Below are positions 8,913-17,015 of a DNA stretch of 64,000 nt, one piece after another. Both the position numbers and the translations under genes were made by a program. Numbering within the stretch: the first letter of the stretch is position 1; each line of letters opens with the position of its first letter. The notes under the pieces are model-generated. The model was not told the DNA's origin. It worked only from the letters and a program-made list of their open reading frames with translations, and made no database searches. Origin of the DNA: JAKOUL01 sp035378845 (GTDB taxonomy: Bacteria; Dictyoglomota; Dictyoglomia; Dictyoglomales; Dictyoglomaceae); NCBI GenBank assembly GCA_035378845.1, contig DAOSUP010000006.1, positions 1-64,000 of the forward strand, read 5' to 3'.

Positions 8913-10189
8913 ATTTGACCTCTAAGTAAGTCTTCAAAAGTCTCTCTTCTAACTATCAATTTATCCTTTCCATTTTCTATCATCACGACAGCTGGTCTTA
9001 AAGTGGCATTATACCAAGTAAACATAGAGAAGTTATAGGCTCCGGTAGTAAAAACAACTATATAATCTCCAATTTCTGGCCAAGGTAGATTTAGGTCTTT
9101 TATCAAAATATCTCCTGACTCGCAATGTTTTCCTGCAAGAGAGTAAGTATTGACTTCTTTTCCAGAATTATTAAGAAGAATAGCGGTATATTTAGCTCCA
9201 TAGAGAGATGGTCTTATATTGTCAGACATTCCTCCGTCTACTGCTACATATTTTCTAACATCAGGGATTTCTTTCCGACTTTCAATTTTATAAAGGGTTA
9301 TTCCTGCTCTACCTACCAAGGATCTTCCGGGTTCACATATTAAAGTAAAAGAATGCCCTATACTTTCCTTAAAATAGTTAGAGACAGAAGAAGCTAAATC
9401 TTCTATTTTGGGGGGATTATCGTCTTCTGTATAAGCTATTCCCAATCCACCCCCAATACTCATCTCTGATACCTCTAATTTACTTTCTTCTACAATTTTG
9501 TATACTTCGCTTAATACTTCGGCAAGTTTTACATAGGCATTTATATCAAATATTTGAGACCCTATATGGGCATGTATTCCTTTAAAAGTTATGTTTTTAG
9601 TACTTCTTATCATATCTATGAGTTTAAGGGCTTGAGATATAGGAAGTCCAAACTTAGTATCCATCTGTCCTGTTCTAATAGAATTATGAGTTTTTACTTC
9701 AATATTAGGTATGATTCTTACTAATACATTTATTTTTCTGTCCTTTTTCTGTGTAATATATTTTAATTTCTCAAACTCATCAAAATTGTCAAGAATAATA
9801 GTACCTACTGCTTCTTTAATAGCATATTCTAATTCTTGAATGGACTTTGCATTTCCATGGAAATATATATTTTGGGGATTGACTCCTGCATTTCTTGCAA
9901 GAAATAGCTCTCCTCCTGTAGATACTAAGGTCCCAAGTCCTTCTTCTTTAAAAATTCTAATAACTTCTAACACAGGTAGAGCTTTTAGAGCATAAAGTAC
10001 TTTATAGTTTCCTTTATAATATTTTCTCCAAGAATTAATATATGCTCTTGCCTGACTTATTAATGTTTGCTTGTCAAGAATATAAAGAGGAGTACCGTAT
10101 TTATCTCCTAAATAAGAAAGATTAACTCCTCCAATATTCCATTCCTCATTTTCTTTTAAAAAAGTTTCTGGGGAAAAGTTATTTTCCAT
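8909..10189 (-). CDS. lysA: Diaminopimelate decarboxylase
   Basis: Final step of the DAP route to lysine. The fold-III PLP lysine is K69 in VLYALKALP. The glycine-rich phosphate loop (SIGGGLGIAY) and the C-terminal motif HCESGDIL with the substrate-binding cysteine are present. The 426-residue length is normal. Its ATG lies 11 bases inside the end of ilvE. The presence of lysA indicates the DAP pathway rather than the aminoadipate pathway for lysine. Confidence 0.95.
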   Translation of the reverse strand: MENNFSPETFLKENEEWNIGGVNLSYLGDKYGTPLYILDKQTLISQARAYINSWRKYYKGNYKVLYALKALPVLEVIRIFKEEGLGTLVSTGGELFLARNAGVNPQNIYFHGNAKSIQELEYAIKEAVGTIILDNFDEFEKLKYITQKKDRKINVLVRIIPNIEVKTHNSIRTGQMDTKFGLPISQALKLIDMIRSTKNITFKGIHAHIGSQIFDINAYVKLAEVLSEVYKIVEESKLEVSEMSIGGGLGIAYTEDDNPPKIEDLASSVSNYFKESIGHSFTLICEPGRSLVGRAGITLYKIESRKEIPDVRKYVAVDGGMSDNIRPSLYGAKYTAILLNNSGKEVNTYSLAGKHCESGDILIKDLNLPWPEIGDYIVVFTTGAYNFSMFTWYNATLRPAVVMIENGKDKLIVRRETFEDLLRGQI

Positions 10190-11066
10190 ATACCGGACTA
10201 CCTGCTACACCGGAGTTTGCATATTCATGAAATATTTGTCTTATTTTACTTGTAATTTCTCCTTGTTTTCCCTTTCCAATTATACGTCCATCAATCTTTA
10301 CTGCAGATATAATTTCTACAGCAGTCCCTGTCATAAACACTTCATCAGCATTATATAAGTCATACCTTGTAAAAAGTCCTTCAACTACTTGGAGTCCAAG
10401 CTCTTTTTTAGCAAGTTCCATAACGGTTGCTCTTGTGATTCCAGGCAAAACTCCAAGGGTTACTGATGGAGAATAAAGAGTTTCATTTTTAACAAAAAAT
10501 ATGTTATCCACAGTAGCTTCTGTAACATATCCCTGTGGGTTTAGCATAATACCTTCTGCGGCTCCTGCAACTCGGGCTTCTATTCTTGCAAGAATATTGC
10601 TCATATAATTTAATGATTTTATTCTGGGGTCAAGGACATCGGTAGGAGCTCTTCTTGTAGCAACAGTTACTGCATTGAGACCTGTTTCATAAAATTCTTC
10701 AGGAAAAACCTCTATTTTATCAGCGATTATTATTATTGTAGGTTCTTTGCACTCCCAAGGATCAATTCCTAATCCATGGGTGCCTCTTGTAACAATAGGT
10801 CTAATATAGGACTCTTTTAAATTGTTTACTTTTACTGTTTCTACTATAGCTTGATGCATCTCTTCCTTAGAAATAGGGATGTCTAACCAGATAGCTTTAG
10901 CGGAGGCATATAGTCTTTCTATATGCTCCTTAAGTTTAAAGATGCTTCCATTATAGGCACGTATTCCCTCAAATACACCATCTCCATATAGAAGTCCTCT
11001 ATTAAATACAGATATTTTTGCTTCTTCTGTGGAAAGAAAATTTCCATTTAAGTATATTAATCCCAT
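10179..11066 (-). CDS. ilvE: Branched-chain amino acid aminotransferase (class IV)
   Basis: Transaminates leucine, isoleucine and valine with 2-oxoglutarate. The 295 residues have the IlvE signatures GVFEGIRAYNG (30-40), the PLP lysine K150 in RIKSLNYMSNI, and EATVDNIFFV. It is the first gene of the seven-gene minus-strand operon, with a GAGGAGG ribosome binding site and its own promoter. Closely related D-amino-acid or lyase family members exist, but the RGT-x-GLG motif and the operon favour IlvE. Confidence 0.9.
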   Translation of the reverse strand: MGLIYLNGNFLSTEEAKISVFNRGLLYGDGVFEGIRAYNGSIFKLKEHIERLYASAKAIWLDIPISKEEMHQAIVETVKVNNLKESYIRPIVTRGTHGLGIDPWECKEPTIIIIADKIEVFPEEFYETGLNAVTVATRRAPTDVLDPRIKSLNYMSNILARIEARVAGAAEGIMLNPQGYVTEATVDNIFFVKNETLYSPSVTLGVLPGITRATVMELAKKELGLQVVEGLFTRYDLYNADEVFMTGTAVEIISAVKIDGRIIGKGKQGEITSKIRQIFHEYANSGVAGSPVYGK

Positions 11067-11094
11067 TTTTCTTCCTCCTCTTTTTTAAGGTAAG

Positions 11095-11123
11095 ATTATA
11101 CAATCTAACTGAAAATTTTTCAA
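11095..11123 (-). promoter_or_regulatory. Promoter of the ilvE-lysA-hom-thrC-thrB-asd-lysC operon
   Basis: On the minus strand TTGAAA (complement of 11118-11123) and TATAAT (complement of 11095-11100) are exactly 17 bases apart. The start of transcription would fall about 20-25 bases before the ilvE ATG. That leaves no room for a T-box, riboswitch or leader peptide. Regulation is therefore expected to be at initiation or by allostery. Confidence 0.8.
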
Positions 11124-11133
11124 TTAAAAACGC

Positions 11134-11162
11134 TTGGTTTTTTGTGAAAATAATAGTATAAT
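11134..11162 (+). promoter_or_regulatory. Promoter of the rpsF-ssb-rpsR operon
   Basis: TTGGTT at 11134-11139 and a perfect TATAAT at 11157-11162 are spaced by 17 bases. It is back to back with the ilvE promoter, whose -35 box lies only 10 bases away. This gives an approximately 55-base 5' leader before rpsF. Confidence 0.75.
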
Positions 11163-11178
11163 TTAAAATTAAATTCCT

Positions 11179-11202
11179 GCTCCATACCAAAGAGTATGGG
11201 GC
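11179..11202 (+). promoter_or_regulatory. Hairpin in the rpsF leader, candidate S6:S18 control element
   Basis: GCTCCATAC (11179-11187) pairs with GTATGGGGC (11194-11202), with one T-G wobble, around loop CAAAGA. It ends 12 bases before the AAAGGAGG ribosome binding site and lacks a T run, so it is not a terminator. The S6:S18 complex is known to bind a leader structure in many bacteria. The conserved CCG element of that motif was not clearly found, so the match is only positional. Confidence 0.4.
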
Positions 11203-11226
11203 CAAAAAGTCCAAAGGAGGTAGAAG

Positions 11227-11520
11227 ATGCGTAAATATGAAATTCTATGTCTAATAACTCCAGATCTTGCGGAAGAAGAGGTAGATAGCTTTTCTCAAGA
11301 ATTGCAATCAGATATTCAAAGTTTTGGAGGCGAAATTCAAAAAGTAGATAACTGGGGAAAGAGAAAGTTGGCTTACCCGGTAAAGAAGTTCAATGAGGGA
11401 TACTATATATTAATGAACTTTGCCTGTCCCCAAGATCAACTCTCTGAATTTGAAAGAAGATTGAAACTTAGGGAGAAGATTTTAAGATATATGATTACTT
11501 TAAAAGAGAAAGAAGAATAG
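11227..11520 (+). CDS. rpsF: 30S ribosomal protein S6
   Basis: A 97-residue S6 of normal length. It has the [14 protein letters not shown] start, a central [21 protein letters not shown] block and a terminal alpha-beta fold that pairs with S18 in the small subunit. ATG is preceded by AAAGGAGG. It is followed 2 bases later by ssb and then rpsR, the widely conserved rpsF-ssb-rpsR arrangement. Confidence 0.97.
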   Translation: MRKYEILCLITPDLAEEEVDSFSQELQSDIQSFGGEIQKVDNWGKRKLAYPVKKFNEGYYILMNFACPQDQLSEFERRLKLREKILRYMITLKEKEE

Positions 11521-11522
11521 AA

Positions 11523-11963
11523 ATGCTTAATAAAGTTTTATTAATTGGACATTTAGTAAAAGACCCTGAAATGAGATATACCCCTAATGGGGTACCAGTG
11601 ACCACTTTTCGTATTGCAGTTAATAGACCGAAAAATAGTAAGGGAGAACAAGGAGCAGATTTCATTGATATTGTAGCTTGGAGAAGATTAGCTGAAGTTT
11701 GTGGAGATTACCTTAAAAAAGGAAGGTTGGTAGCAGTGGAGGGAAGGCTGAGAACAAGAAGTTATCAAACTGCAGATGGTCAGAGAAGAAGAACTATGGA
11801 AGTAGAAGCTATTAATGTACATTTCTTAGGGAAAAAAGAGGAAAATACAGAAATATCTACCTTGAATGAGCCAATAGAAGAAACCGAAGATACGGAGACA
11901 AATGAAGAGGAGATTTTAGACACAATTTTAAAAGAAAGCAAGGAGGAAGAAGAGGATGAGTAG
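11523..11963 (+). CDS. ssb: Single-stranded DNA-binding protein
   Basis: The OB-fold domain covers residues 1-105, with [19 protein letters not shown] at the N-terminus and GRLRTRSYQ near the end. It is followed by a short acidic linker. The 146-residue protein ends in ESKEEEEDE and lacks the hydrophobic DDDIPF-like tip that bacterial SSB uses to recruit partner proteins. The last codons also contain the ribosome binding site and ATG of rpsR, which overlaps by 8 bases. Confidence 0.94.
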   Translation: MLNKVLLIGHLVKDPEMRYTPNGVPVTTFRIAVNRPKNSKGEQGADFIDIVAWRRLAEVCGDYLKKGRLVAVEGRLRTRSYQTADGQRRRTMEVEAINVHFLGKKEENTEISTLNEPIEETEDTETNEEEILDTILKESKEEEEDE

Positions 11964-12213
11964 TGGAAGGACTTCTACGAAGAGTCAAAAATTTACTTAT
12001 AGTCCACCAAGAAGGAGACATTGTATCTTTTGTAATGAAAAAGTTGATTATATAGATTATAAAGATATAGAGAGATTAAGAAGATTTATGACTGATAAGG
12101 GAAAAATAATTCCAAGAAGAGTAAGTGGGGTTTGTGCAAGACATCAAAGGCAGTTAAGTACGGCAATAAAAAGGGCTAGATATATGGCCCTTTTACCTTA
12201 TGTAGTTAAGTAA
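11956..12213 (+). CDS. rpsR: 30S ribosomal protein S18
   Basis: An 85-residue basic protein. It contains the S18 core with [15 protein letters not shown] and the basic segment [24 protein letters not shown]. The cysteines (C23 and C26, and C60) suggest the zinc-binding S18 form. The ATG lies inside the ssb reading frame and the ribosome binding site (AAGGAGGAAG) is formed by ssb tail codons. A terminator hairpin follows 25 bases after the stop. Confidence 0.96.
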   Translation: MSSGRTSTKSQKFTYSPPRRRHCIFCNEKVDYIDYKDIERLRRFMTDKGKIIPRRVSGVCARHQRQLSTAIKRARYMALLPYVVK

Positions 12214-12238
12214 AAAATTAAGATTTTAATGGTCTTTT

Positions 12239-12270
12239 GGGGAAGGATCTCCTTCCCCTCTTTTAATTTT
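12239..12270 (+). terminator. Intrinsic terminator after rpsR
   Basis: GGGGAAGG (12239-12246) pairs with CCTTCCCC (12251-12258) around an ATCT loop. It is followed by the T-rich stretch TCTTTTAATTTT. It ends the rpsF operon, or thins it, since the next gene starts only 16 bases later without an obvious promoter of its own. Confidence 0.85.
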
Positions 12271-12285
12271 AAGAGAGGTATTTTA

Positions 12286-13257
12286 GTGAGAGAATTAAAA
12301 GTACGAAGTATTGTAGAAGGTGGTCTGATAACAGGTTTAAGTATTATTTTCACCTGGCTTACATATTGGTTTTTCCCTTTTTTCTTTGTATGTCCTTTAC
12401 CTCTTATGTTTCTCTCTTATCGACATGGAGTAAAATTGTCCTTTATCTCCTTAATGATTTCATTACTTTTTTCATTTCTTCTCATTAATCCCGTCTATTC
12501 CATATTTGTTTTTCTTCCTTCGTGTTTTTTAGGAGTGTTTCTTGGATATGGTTTAAAAAAGAACTTAAGTTTTACAAAATTATTTTTTATAGGTACTTTA
12601 ATCTTTTTTGGTATGGAATTATTTTCCATTCTCTTTTCTGTATTAGCTTTAAATATTCCCCTTGAAAAGGCTATAGGAATTGATGTTCTAAAAGAGAGTT
12701 GGGGACAATCGTTAAATATGTTAGAGGGACTTGCAAAAAGAACTGGGGGTTTGCAAAACTTAGAGGATCTTAAAAAGATGCAGAATCAAATGTTAGACTC
12801 TTTAAGTATGCTTATTCCTTCTCTTCTTTTGTTTTCATCATTTTTGCAAGTGCTTGTTAGCTATTTTATAGCTGAAAAAATTCTTAAGAGATTTGATTTT
12901 CCTATAAAGCCCATACCGAATATAGAAACACTAAGAATTTCCAAAAAGCTTTTTATGAGGTTATTAATAGTTTATGTAATAGCCTTAATCTTGAATAACT
13001 TTTTCCCAATTCAAGTTTTTAAATATGCTGTTACCAATATCTTTTTCATGATTCAAATTCTAATTTTCTTAGAAGGATGTTTTGTACTTTGGAATTTTAT
13101 GAAACTTTTTTTGCCCTCTCGTATTTTAAGAGGAATACTTTTTGTTCTTTTAATATTTAATCCTCTTTTAGAGAGTATAATATTTGTTGTTGGCTTAATT
13201 GATATTTTTTATCCTCTTAGGGAGAAATTCTTGAATAAGAAGGAGTTAGAGCTATGA
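12286..13257 (+). CDS. DUF2232 (YybS-like) multi-pass membrane protein
   Basis: A very hydrophobic protein of 323 residues with about eight membrane spans and a basic C-terminus (LREKFLNKKELEL). It resembles the YybS/DUF2232 family, which is often next to rplI and dnaB; its function is not established. An upstream ATG at 12229 would put the start in the terminator hairpin. GTG 12286, with AGAGGT 7 bases before it, is preferred. The 3' end overlaps rplI by 4 bases. The GdpP/YybT phosphodiesterase that often stands between them is missing here. Confidence 0.8.
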   Translation: MRELKVRSIVEGGLITGLSIIFTWLTYWFFPFFFVCPLPLMFLSYRHGVKLSFISLMISLLFSFLLINPVYSIFVFLPSCFLGVFLGYGLKKNLSFTKLFFIGTLIFFGMELFSILFSVLALNIPLEKAIGIDVLKESWGQSLNMLEGLAKRTGGLQNLEDLKKMQNQMLDSLSMLIPSLLLFSSFLQVLVSYFIAEKILKRFDFPIKPIPNIETLRISKKLFMRLLIVYVIALILNNFFPIQVFKYAVTNIFFMIQILIFLEGCFVLWNFMKLFLPSRILRGILFVLLIFNPLLESIIFVVGLIDIFYPLREKFLNKKELEL

Positions 13258-13715
13258 AGAAATTAAGAGTACTACTCTTGAAAGATGTTAATGGTTTAGG
13301 CAAGAAGGGCGAAGTTGTAGATGTTAATGATGGGTATGCAAGAAATTTTCTTTTTCCAAAAGGACTTGCACAAGAAGTAAGTGAAGGTATGTTAGAACAT
13401 TTGAATCTTCAAAAGCTTTCTCAGCAAAAGAAAGAAGAGAAAGTTATAGGAAGATTGAAAAGAGAGAAAGAAATTATTGAGAAAGAAGAATTTGTTATGG
13501 TAGCAAAGGTTGGTGAAAAGGGAAAATTGTTTGGATCTATAACTAATAAGGATATAGCGGATGTTATAAATCAGAAATTGAAACTAAATATTGAAAAAAA
13601 GCAGATTTTATTAGAAGAGCCTATCAAATCTTTAGGAGAGTATGAAGTTGAGATTAGGCTTCATCCTCAGATAACTGCAAAAGTCAAAATAGTAATTCTA
13701 CCGGAAGAAAGATGA
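13254..13715 (+). CDS. rplI: 50S ribosomal protein L9
   Basis: A 153-residue two-domain L9. The N-terminal domain has the invariant GKKGEVVDVNDGYARNFLFPKGLA motif region at about 18-41. A long lysine-rich connecting helix follows at about 50-80, then a C-terminal rRNA-binding domain with EKGKLFGSITNKDI. It starts with an ATG overlapping the membrane-protein stop and itself overlaps dnaB by 4 bases, so the three genes are coupled. Confidence 0.97.
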   Translation: MKKLRVLLLKDVNGLGKKGEVVDVNDGYARNFLFPKGLAQEVSEGMLEHLNLQKLSQQKKEEKVIGRLKREKEIIEKEEFVMVAKVGEKGKLFGSITNKDIADVINQKLKLNIEKKQILLEEPIKSLGEYEVEIRLHPQITAKVKIVILPEER

Positions 13716-15070
13716 AAAAAGAAGATATATTAGGTAAAATACCTCCTCATAATGAAGAAGCTGAACAGGCTGTCTTGGGGGCTATGTTACTCTCTCGGGA
13801 TGCTATTGCAAAAGTTGTTGAAATTTTGCATCCAGATAGCTTTTATTATGAGCATCACGGTATGATTTTTAGAGTTATTGTAGATCTTTTTGAAAAAGCA
13901 CTTCCTGTAGATTTGGTTTCTGTGACAGAAGAATTAAGAAATAGAAATATTTTAGAAAAAGTGGGTGGAAGTGTCTATGTGGCTTCACTTTTGGATGTAG
14001 TACCCACAGCTGCGAATGTAGAGTATTATGCTCATATAGTAGCAGAGAAAGCATTACTTAGAAAACTGATAAATGCAGGGACAGAGATTGTATCCTTAGG
14101 ATATAAAGAGAATGAGACACCAGAACTTTTGGTAGATAAAGCTGAGCAACTTATCTTTGAAATTGCACAATATCATAGATTTAGAGCTCTTGTTCCTTTA
14201 AGGGAGATCTTATCTAAAAGTTTTAAAGAGATAGAGAAACTTCATCAGACAGGTAAGCCATATACGGGGGTTCCTACAGGATTTTGGGACTTGGATCGAA
14301 AAACCGGAGGACTTCAACCTTCAGATCTTATAATTATAGCGGCAAGACCAGGTATGGGAAAGACTTCCTTCTCTTTAAGTATTGCTCAATATATAGCTTT
14401 GGAAGAACATCTACCTGTAGCTATATTTAATTTAGAAATGTCAAGCTTTCAGCTTGCTTTGAGACTCTTAGGCTCTGAAGCTCAAATTGATATTCATAGA
14501 TTGAGAACTGGACAGATTAAAGAACAGGAGTGGCCTAAACTGGCAAGAGCTTTTGGAAAACTTGCTGAGGCACCTATATATGTGGATGATACTCCAGACC
14601 TAAATGTTGTTGAGATGAGAGCAAGAGCAAGAAGATTAAAAGCTGAAAAAGGGTTAGCTCTTATTATAGTTGATTATTTACAATTAATAAGGTTTTTAGA
14701 TAGAGATAAAAGTGAAAATCAGCAAATATCTGAGATTTCAAGGGGTTTAAAATCTTTAGCGAGAGAGTTAGAAGTACCTGTGATTGCTATCTCACAGCTT
14801 TCACGTGCTGTAGAAGCGAGAGCAGAAAGAAGACCACAGCTTTCTGACCTACGTGGCTCTGGTGGTTTAGAACAAGATGCAGATGTAGTAATCTTTATTT
14901 ATAGAGAAGGATATTATAAGGCTCAAGAGATGGAGATAGATTCAGACACACCGGAAGAAGTGGAAATAATAATTGCAAAACAAAGAAATGGTCCTACAGG
15001 TACTGTAAAACTTCTTTTCTTTAAAAGTTCTACATCTTTTAAATCATTGAGTTTAAGAGATGAGAGATAG
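13712..15070 (+). CDS. dnaB: Replicative DNA helicase DnaB
   Basis: Hexameric helicase that unwinds the replication fork. The 452-residue protein has the N-terminal DnaG-interacting domain (PPHNEEAEQAVLGAML at 11-26) and a RecA-like ATPase with Walker A ARPGMGKTS (about 212-220). It also shows Walker B LIIVDYLQL and the SRGLKSLARELEVPVIAISQLSR block. There is no intein. The last gene of the rplI-dnaB unit; the next promoter begins 2 bases after its stop. Confidence 0.97.
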   Translation: MKKEDILGKIPPHNEEAEQAVLGAMLLSRDAIAKVVEILHPDSFYYEHHGMIFRVIVDLFEKALPVDLVSVTEELRNRNILEKVGGSVYVASLLDVVPTAANVEYYAHIVAEKALLRKLINAGTEIVSLGYKENETPELLVDKAEQLIFEIAQYHRFRALVPLREILSKSFKEIEKLHQTGKPYTGVPTGFWDLDRKTGGLQPSDLIIIAARPGMGKTSFSLSIAQYIALEEHLPVAIFNLEMSSFQLALRLLGSEAQIDIHRLRTGQIKEQEWPKLARAFGKLAEAPIYVDDTPDLNVVEMRARARRLKAEKGLALIIVDYLQLIRFLDRDKSENQQISEISRGLKSLARELEVPVIAISQLSRAVEARAERRPQLSDLRGSGGLEQDADVVIFIYREGYYKAQEMEIDSDTPEEVEIIIAKQRNGPTGTVKLLFFKSSTSFKSLSLRDER

Positions 15071-15072
15071 AT

Positions 15073-15102
15073 TTGACTATAAGTATATATAAGGAATATA
15101 AT
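15073..15102 (+). promoter_or_regulatory. Promoter of the roadblock-mglA-argB-wzz cluster
   Basis: TTGACT (15073-15078) and TATAAT (15097-15102) are spaced by 18 bases, between the dnaB stop and the roadblock gene. This gives a 5' leader of about 30 bases before an AGAGGAGGG ribosome binding site. Confidence 0.75.
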
Positions 15103-15140
15103 GCTTATGTATAAAGCTAATTGTTAGAGGAGGGTTTTAA

Positions 15141-15632
15141 ATGGATGAAAAAGATGAAAGAGATCAAATTATTTCTTTAGTTATATCTTTAGAAGACCAG
15201 GAAGAAATAGAAAGGTATCTTGGTCAGTTCCTTTCAGAGTCAAAAGCAAAGGCTGCCCTTTTAATAGACAAAAGTGGTACAGTAATTGGAGGAAGAGGGA
15301 CAGCTTCACAATTTGATTTTGTGACCATATCTGCTTTAGCTGCAGGAGCATTTTCAGCCACTCAAGAGTTAGCAAAGCTTTTGGGAGAGGATGAGTTTTC
15401 TCTTATATTTCATCAAGGTAAGAGAAATCACCTTCATATCTCGCACATAGAAAAACAGGTACTATTATTGGTAATTTTTGATGATTCTACCACATTGGGA
15501 ATGGTAAGACTTTTTGCTCAAAAAGCTTGCGAAAATCTTGCACAGATTATTAGAAAGATAAAAGAAAAACAAAAAGATATTCCAAAAGCTGAGTTTAATT
15601 TCAGTGATATTGAAGATTTCTTTAAAAAATAA
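15141..15632 (+). CDS. Roadblock/LC7-domain protein (MglB-like)
   Basis: A 163-residue protein. Its core (about 30-135) follows the roadblock/LC7 pattern: a helix, then AALLIDKSGTVIG, the FVTISALAAGAFSATQELAKLLG helix region, and paired strands. In Myxococcus and Thermus this fold forms the MglB dimer that stimulates GTP hydrolysis by MglA. The MglA-like gene follows 21 bases later, which strongly supports a GTPase/GAP pair. A C-terminal extension with NFSDIEDFFKK is unexplained. Confidence 0.8.
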   Translation: MDEKDERDQIISLVISLEDQEEIERYLGQFLSESKAKAALLIDKSGTVIGGRGTASQFDFVTISALAAGAFSATQELAKLLGEDEFSLIFHQGKRNHLHISHIEKQVLLLVIFDDSTTLGMVRLFAQKACENLAQIIRKIKEKQKDIPKAEFNFSDIEDFFKK

Positions 15633-15653
15633 TCTTATAGAAAGGCGAGACAT

Positions 15654-16241
15654 ATGGCAGTACTAAATTATGCCGCTAGGGAAATAAGCTGCAAAGTTGT
15701 TTATTGTGGTCCGGGTTTAAGTGGTAAGACGGTAAATCTTCAGCAGATATATAAAATGATTGTTCCTGAGAGAAGGGGAAATTTAGTTTCTTTGGCGACA
15801 GAAACTGAGAGAACCCTTTTCTTTGATTTTTTGCCTTTAGATTTAGGTACGGTACAGGGTTTTAAACTAAGATTTCAGCTCTATACAACTCCAGGTCAAG
15901 CTCTCTATGAGGCAAGTAGAAAATTAATTTTAAGAGGAGTGGATGGTTTAGTTTTTGTAGCGGATTCTCAGAGAAGTAGATTGGAGGAGAATGTTAGAAT
16001 TTTTGAAGCTCTTAAGAGAGAGCTTGCAGTAGTTGGTTATAATTTTCATTCTCTTCCGTTTATTTTCCAGTACAATAAGAGGGATCTCCCTGATATTGCA
16101 AGTGTTGAAGAACTTAATGAAAGGCTTAATCCTGATGGTAAATATAAATATTTTGAGGCTGTTGCTATTGAAGGAAAAGGGGTAATGGAGACTCTTAAAG
16201 CAATCTCCCAGGAGGTTTTATTAAAACTTACTCGTGGCTAA
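15654..16241 (+). CDS. MglA-like small Ras-family GTPase
   Basis: A 195-residue GTPase with P-loop GPGLSGKT (19-26). The G3 element is TPGQ (79-82) where Ras has DTAGQ, the MglA hallmark, and the specificity motif is NKRD (141-144). MglA-type GTPases control cell polarity, gliding and type IV pilus switching. Partnered here with the upstream roadblock gene. What this organism uses it for is not shown by the sequence; polysaccharide genes follow in the same direction. Confidence 0.88.
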   Translation: MAVLNYAAREISCKVVYCGPGLSGKTVNLQQIYKMIVPERRGNLVSLATETERTLFFDFLPLDLGTVQGFKLRFQLYTTPGQALYEASRKLILRGVDGLVFVADSQRSRLEENVRIFEALKRELAVVGYNFHSLPFIFQYNKRDLPDIASVEELNERLNPDGKYKYFEAVAIEGKGVMETLKAISQEVLLKLTRG

Positions 16242-17004
16242 TAAAGTATCTCTTATTAAGATTGGTGGAAATATCCTAAACAAACTCCCCTTATTTTTGT
16301 CCCATATTAAGGCTTTATACGAAGATGGGAATAATTTTATTATCATTCATGGTGGAGGGAATGAGGTCTCCTATTGGATGAAAAGATTAGGAGCTGAACC
16401 AAAATTTATTAGAGGAAGAAGAATAACAGATGAATCCACATTAAAAATAGTAGAGATGGTACTTTCAGGAGAAATTCAGGGAAGGATAATCTCTGAGATG
16501 AAAAGATTTGGTCTTAATACTATAGGTATAAATGGAAAATCTATCTTTTATTGTAAAAAACTTGTATTTGAAGAAGCAGATCTTGGATTTGTTGGTGAAG
16601 TTACAGATGTGGAAAAAGAGCCTATTTTAATTCTTCTTGAAAAATGCTACATTCCTGTGATTTCTTCTATAGGTGTAGATAGAGATGGTAATACGTATAA
16701 TATAAATGCTGATTCAGCTGCCTTAGCATTAGGAATCAGCATTCCTGTGGAGAGAATTATTTTCTGTACCGATGTACCAGGTATTATGGTTAAAAGAAAT
16801 GGGAAAGATACTCTTCTTCCTAAAACATCAACAGAGGAAGGAAAAAGACTTGTAGAAAGTGGAGAAGTAAGTGAAGGAATGATTCCTAAATTGGAATCTG
16901 CTATTTCTGCTATTGAAAATGGAGTAAAATTTGTTCAGATATGGGGTGGAGATGATTTTACAAAGGTATGGAACTTTGAAGAAGGAACTTTATTTTATAG
17001 CTAA
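16234..17004 (+). CDS. argB: Acetylglutamate kinase-like amino-acid kinase
   Basis: A 256-residue kinase of the carbamate/N-acetylglutamate kinase family. It shows KIGGNIL at the N-terminus, HGGGNEV, GRRITDESTLKIVEMVLSG, and NINADSAALALG with the nucleotide-site GMIPKL. These match ArgB, which phosphorylates N-acetylglutamate in arginine synthesis. Related LysZ enzymes act on LysW-bound aminoadipate, but lysA in this window argues against that. The GTG start overlaps the GTPase gene by 8 bases, an odd place for an arginine gene. Confidence 0.8.
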   Translation: MANKVSLIKIGGNILNKLPLFLSHIKALYEDGNNFIIIHGGGNEVSYWMKRLGAEPKFIRGRRITDESTLKIVEMVLSGEIQGRIISEMKRFGLNTIGINGKSIFYCKKLVFEEADLGFVGEVTDVEKEPILILLEKCYIPVISSIGVDRDGNTYNINADSAALALGISIPVERIIFCTDVPGIMVKRNGKDTLLPKTSTEEGKRLVESGEVSEGMIPKLESAISAIENGVKFVQIWGGDDFTKVWNFEEGTLFYS

Positions 17005-17015
17005 GGGGGTTATCT

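Noticed and set aside
11067..11226. Riboswitch or T-box controlling the ilvE-lysA-thr operon
   Set aside because: The minus-strand promoter leaves only about 20-25 bases before the ilvE ATG, too short for such an element.
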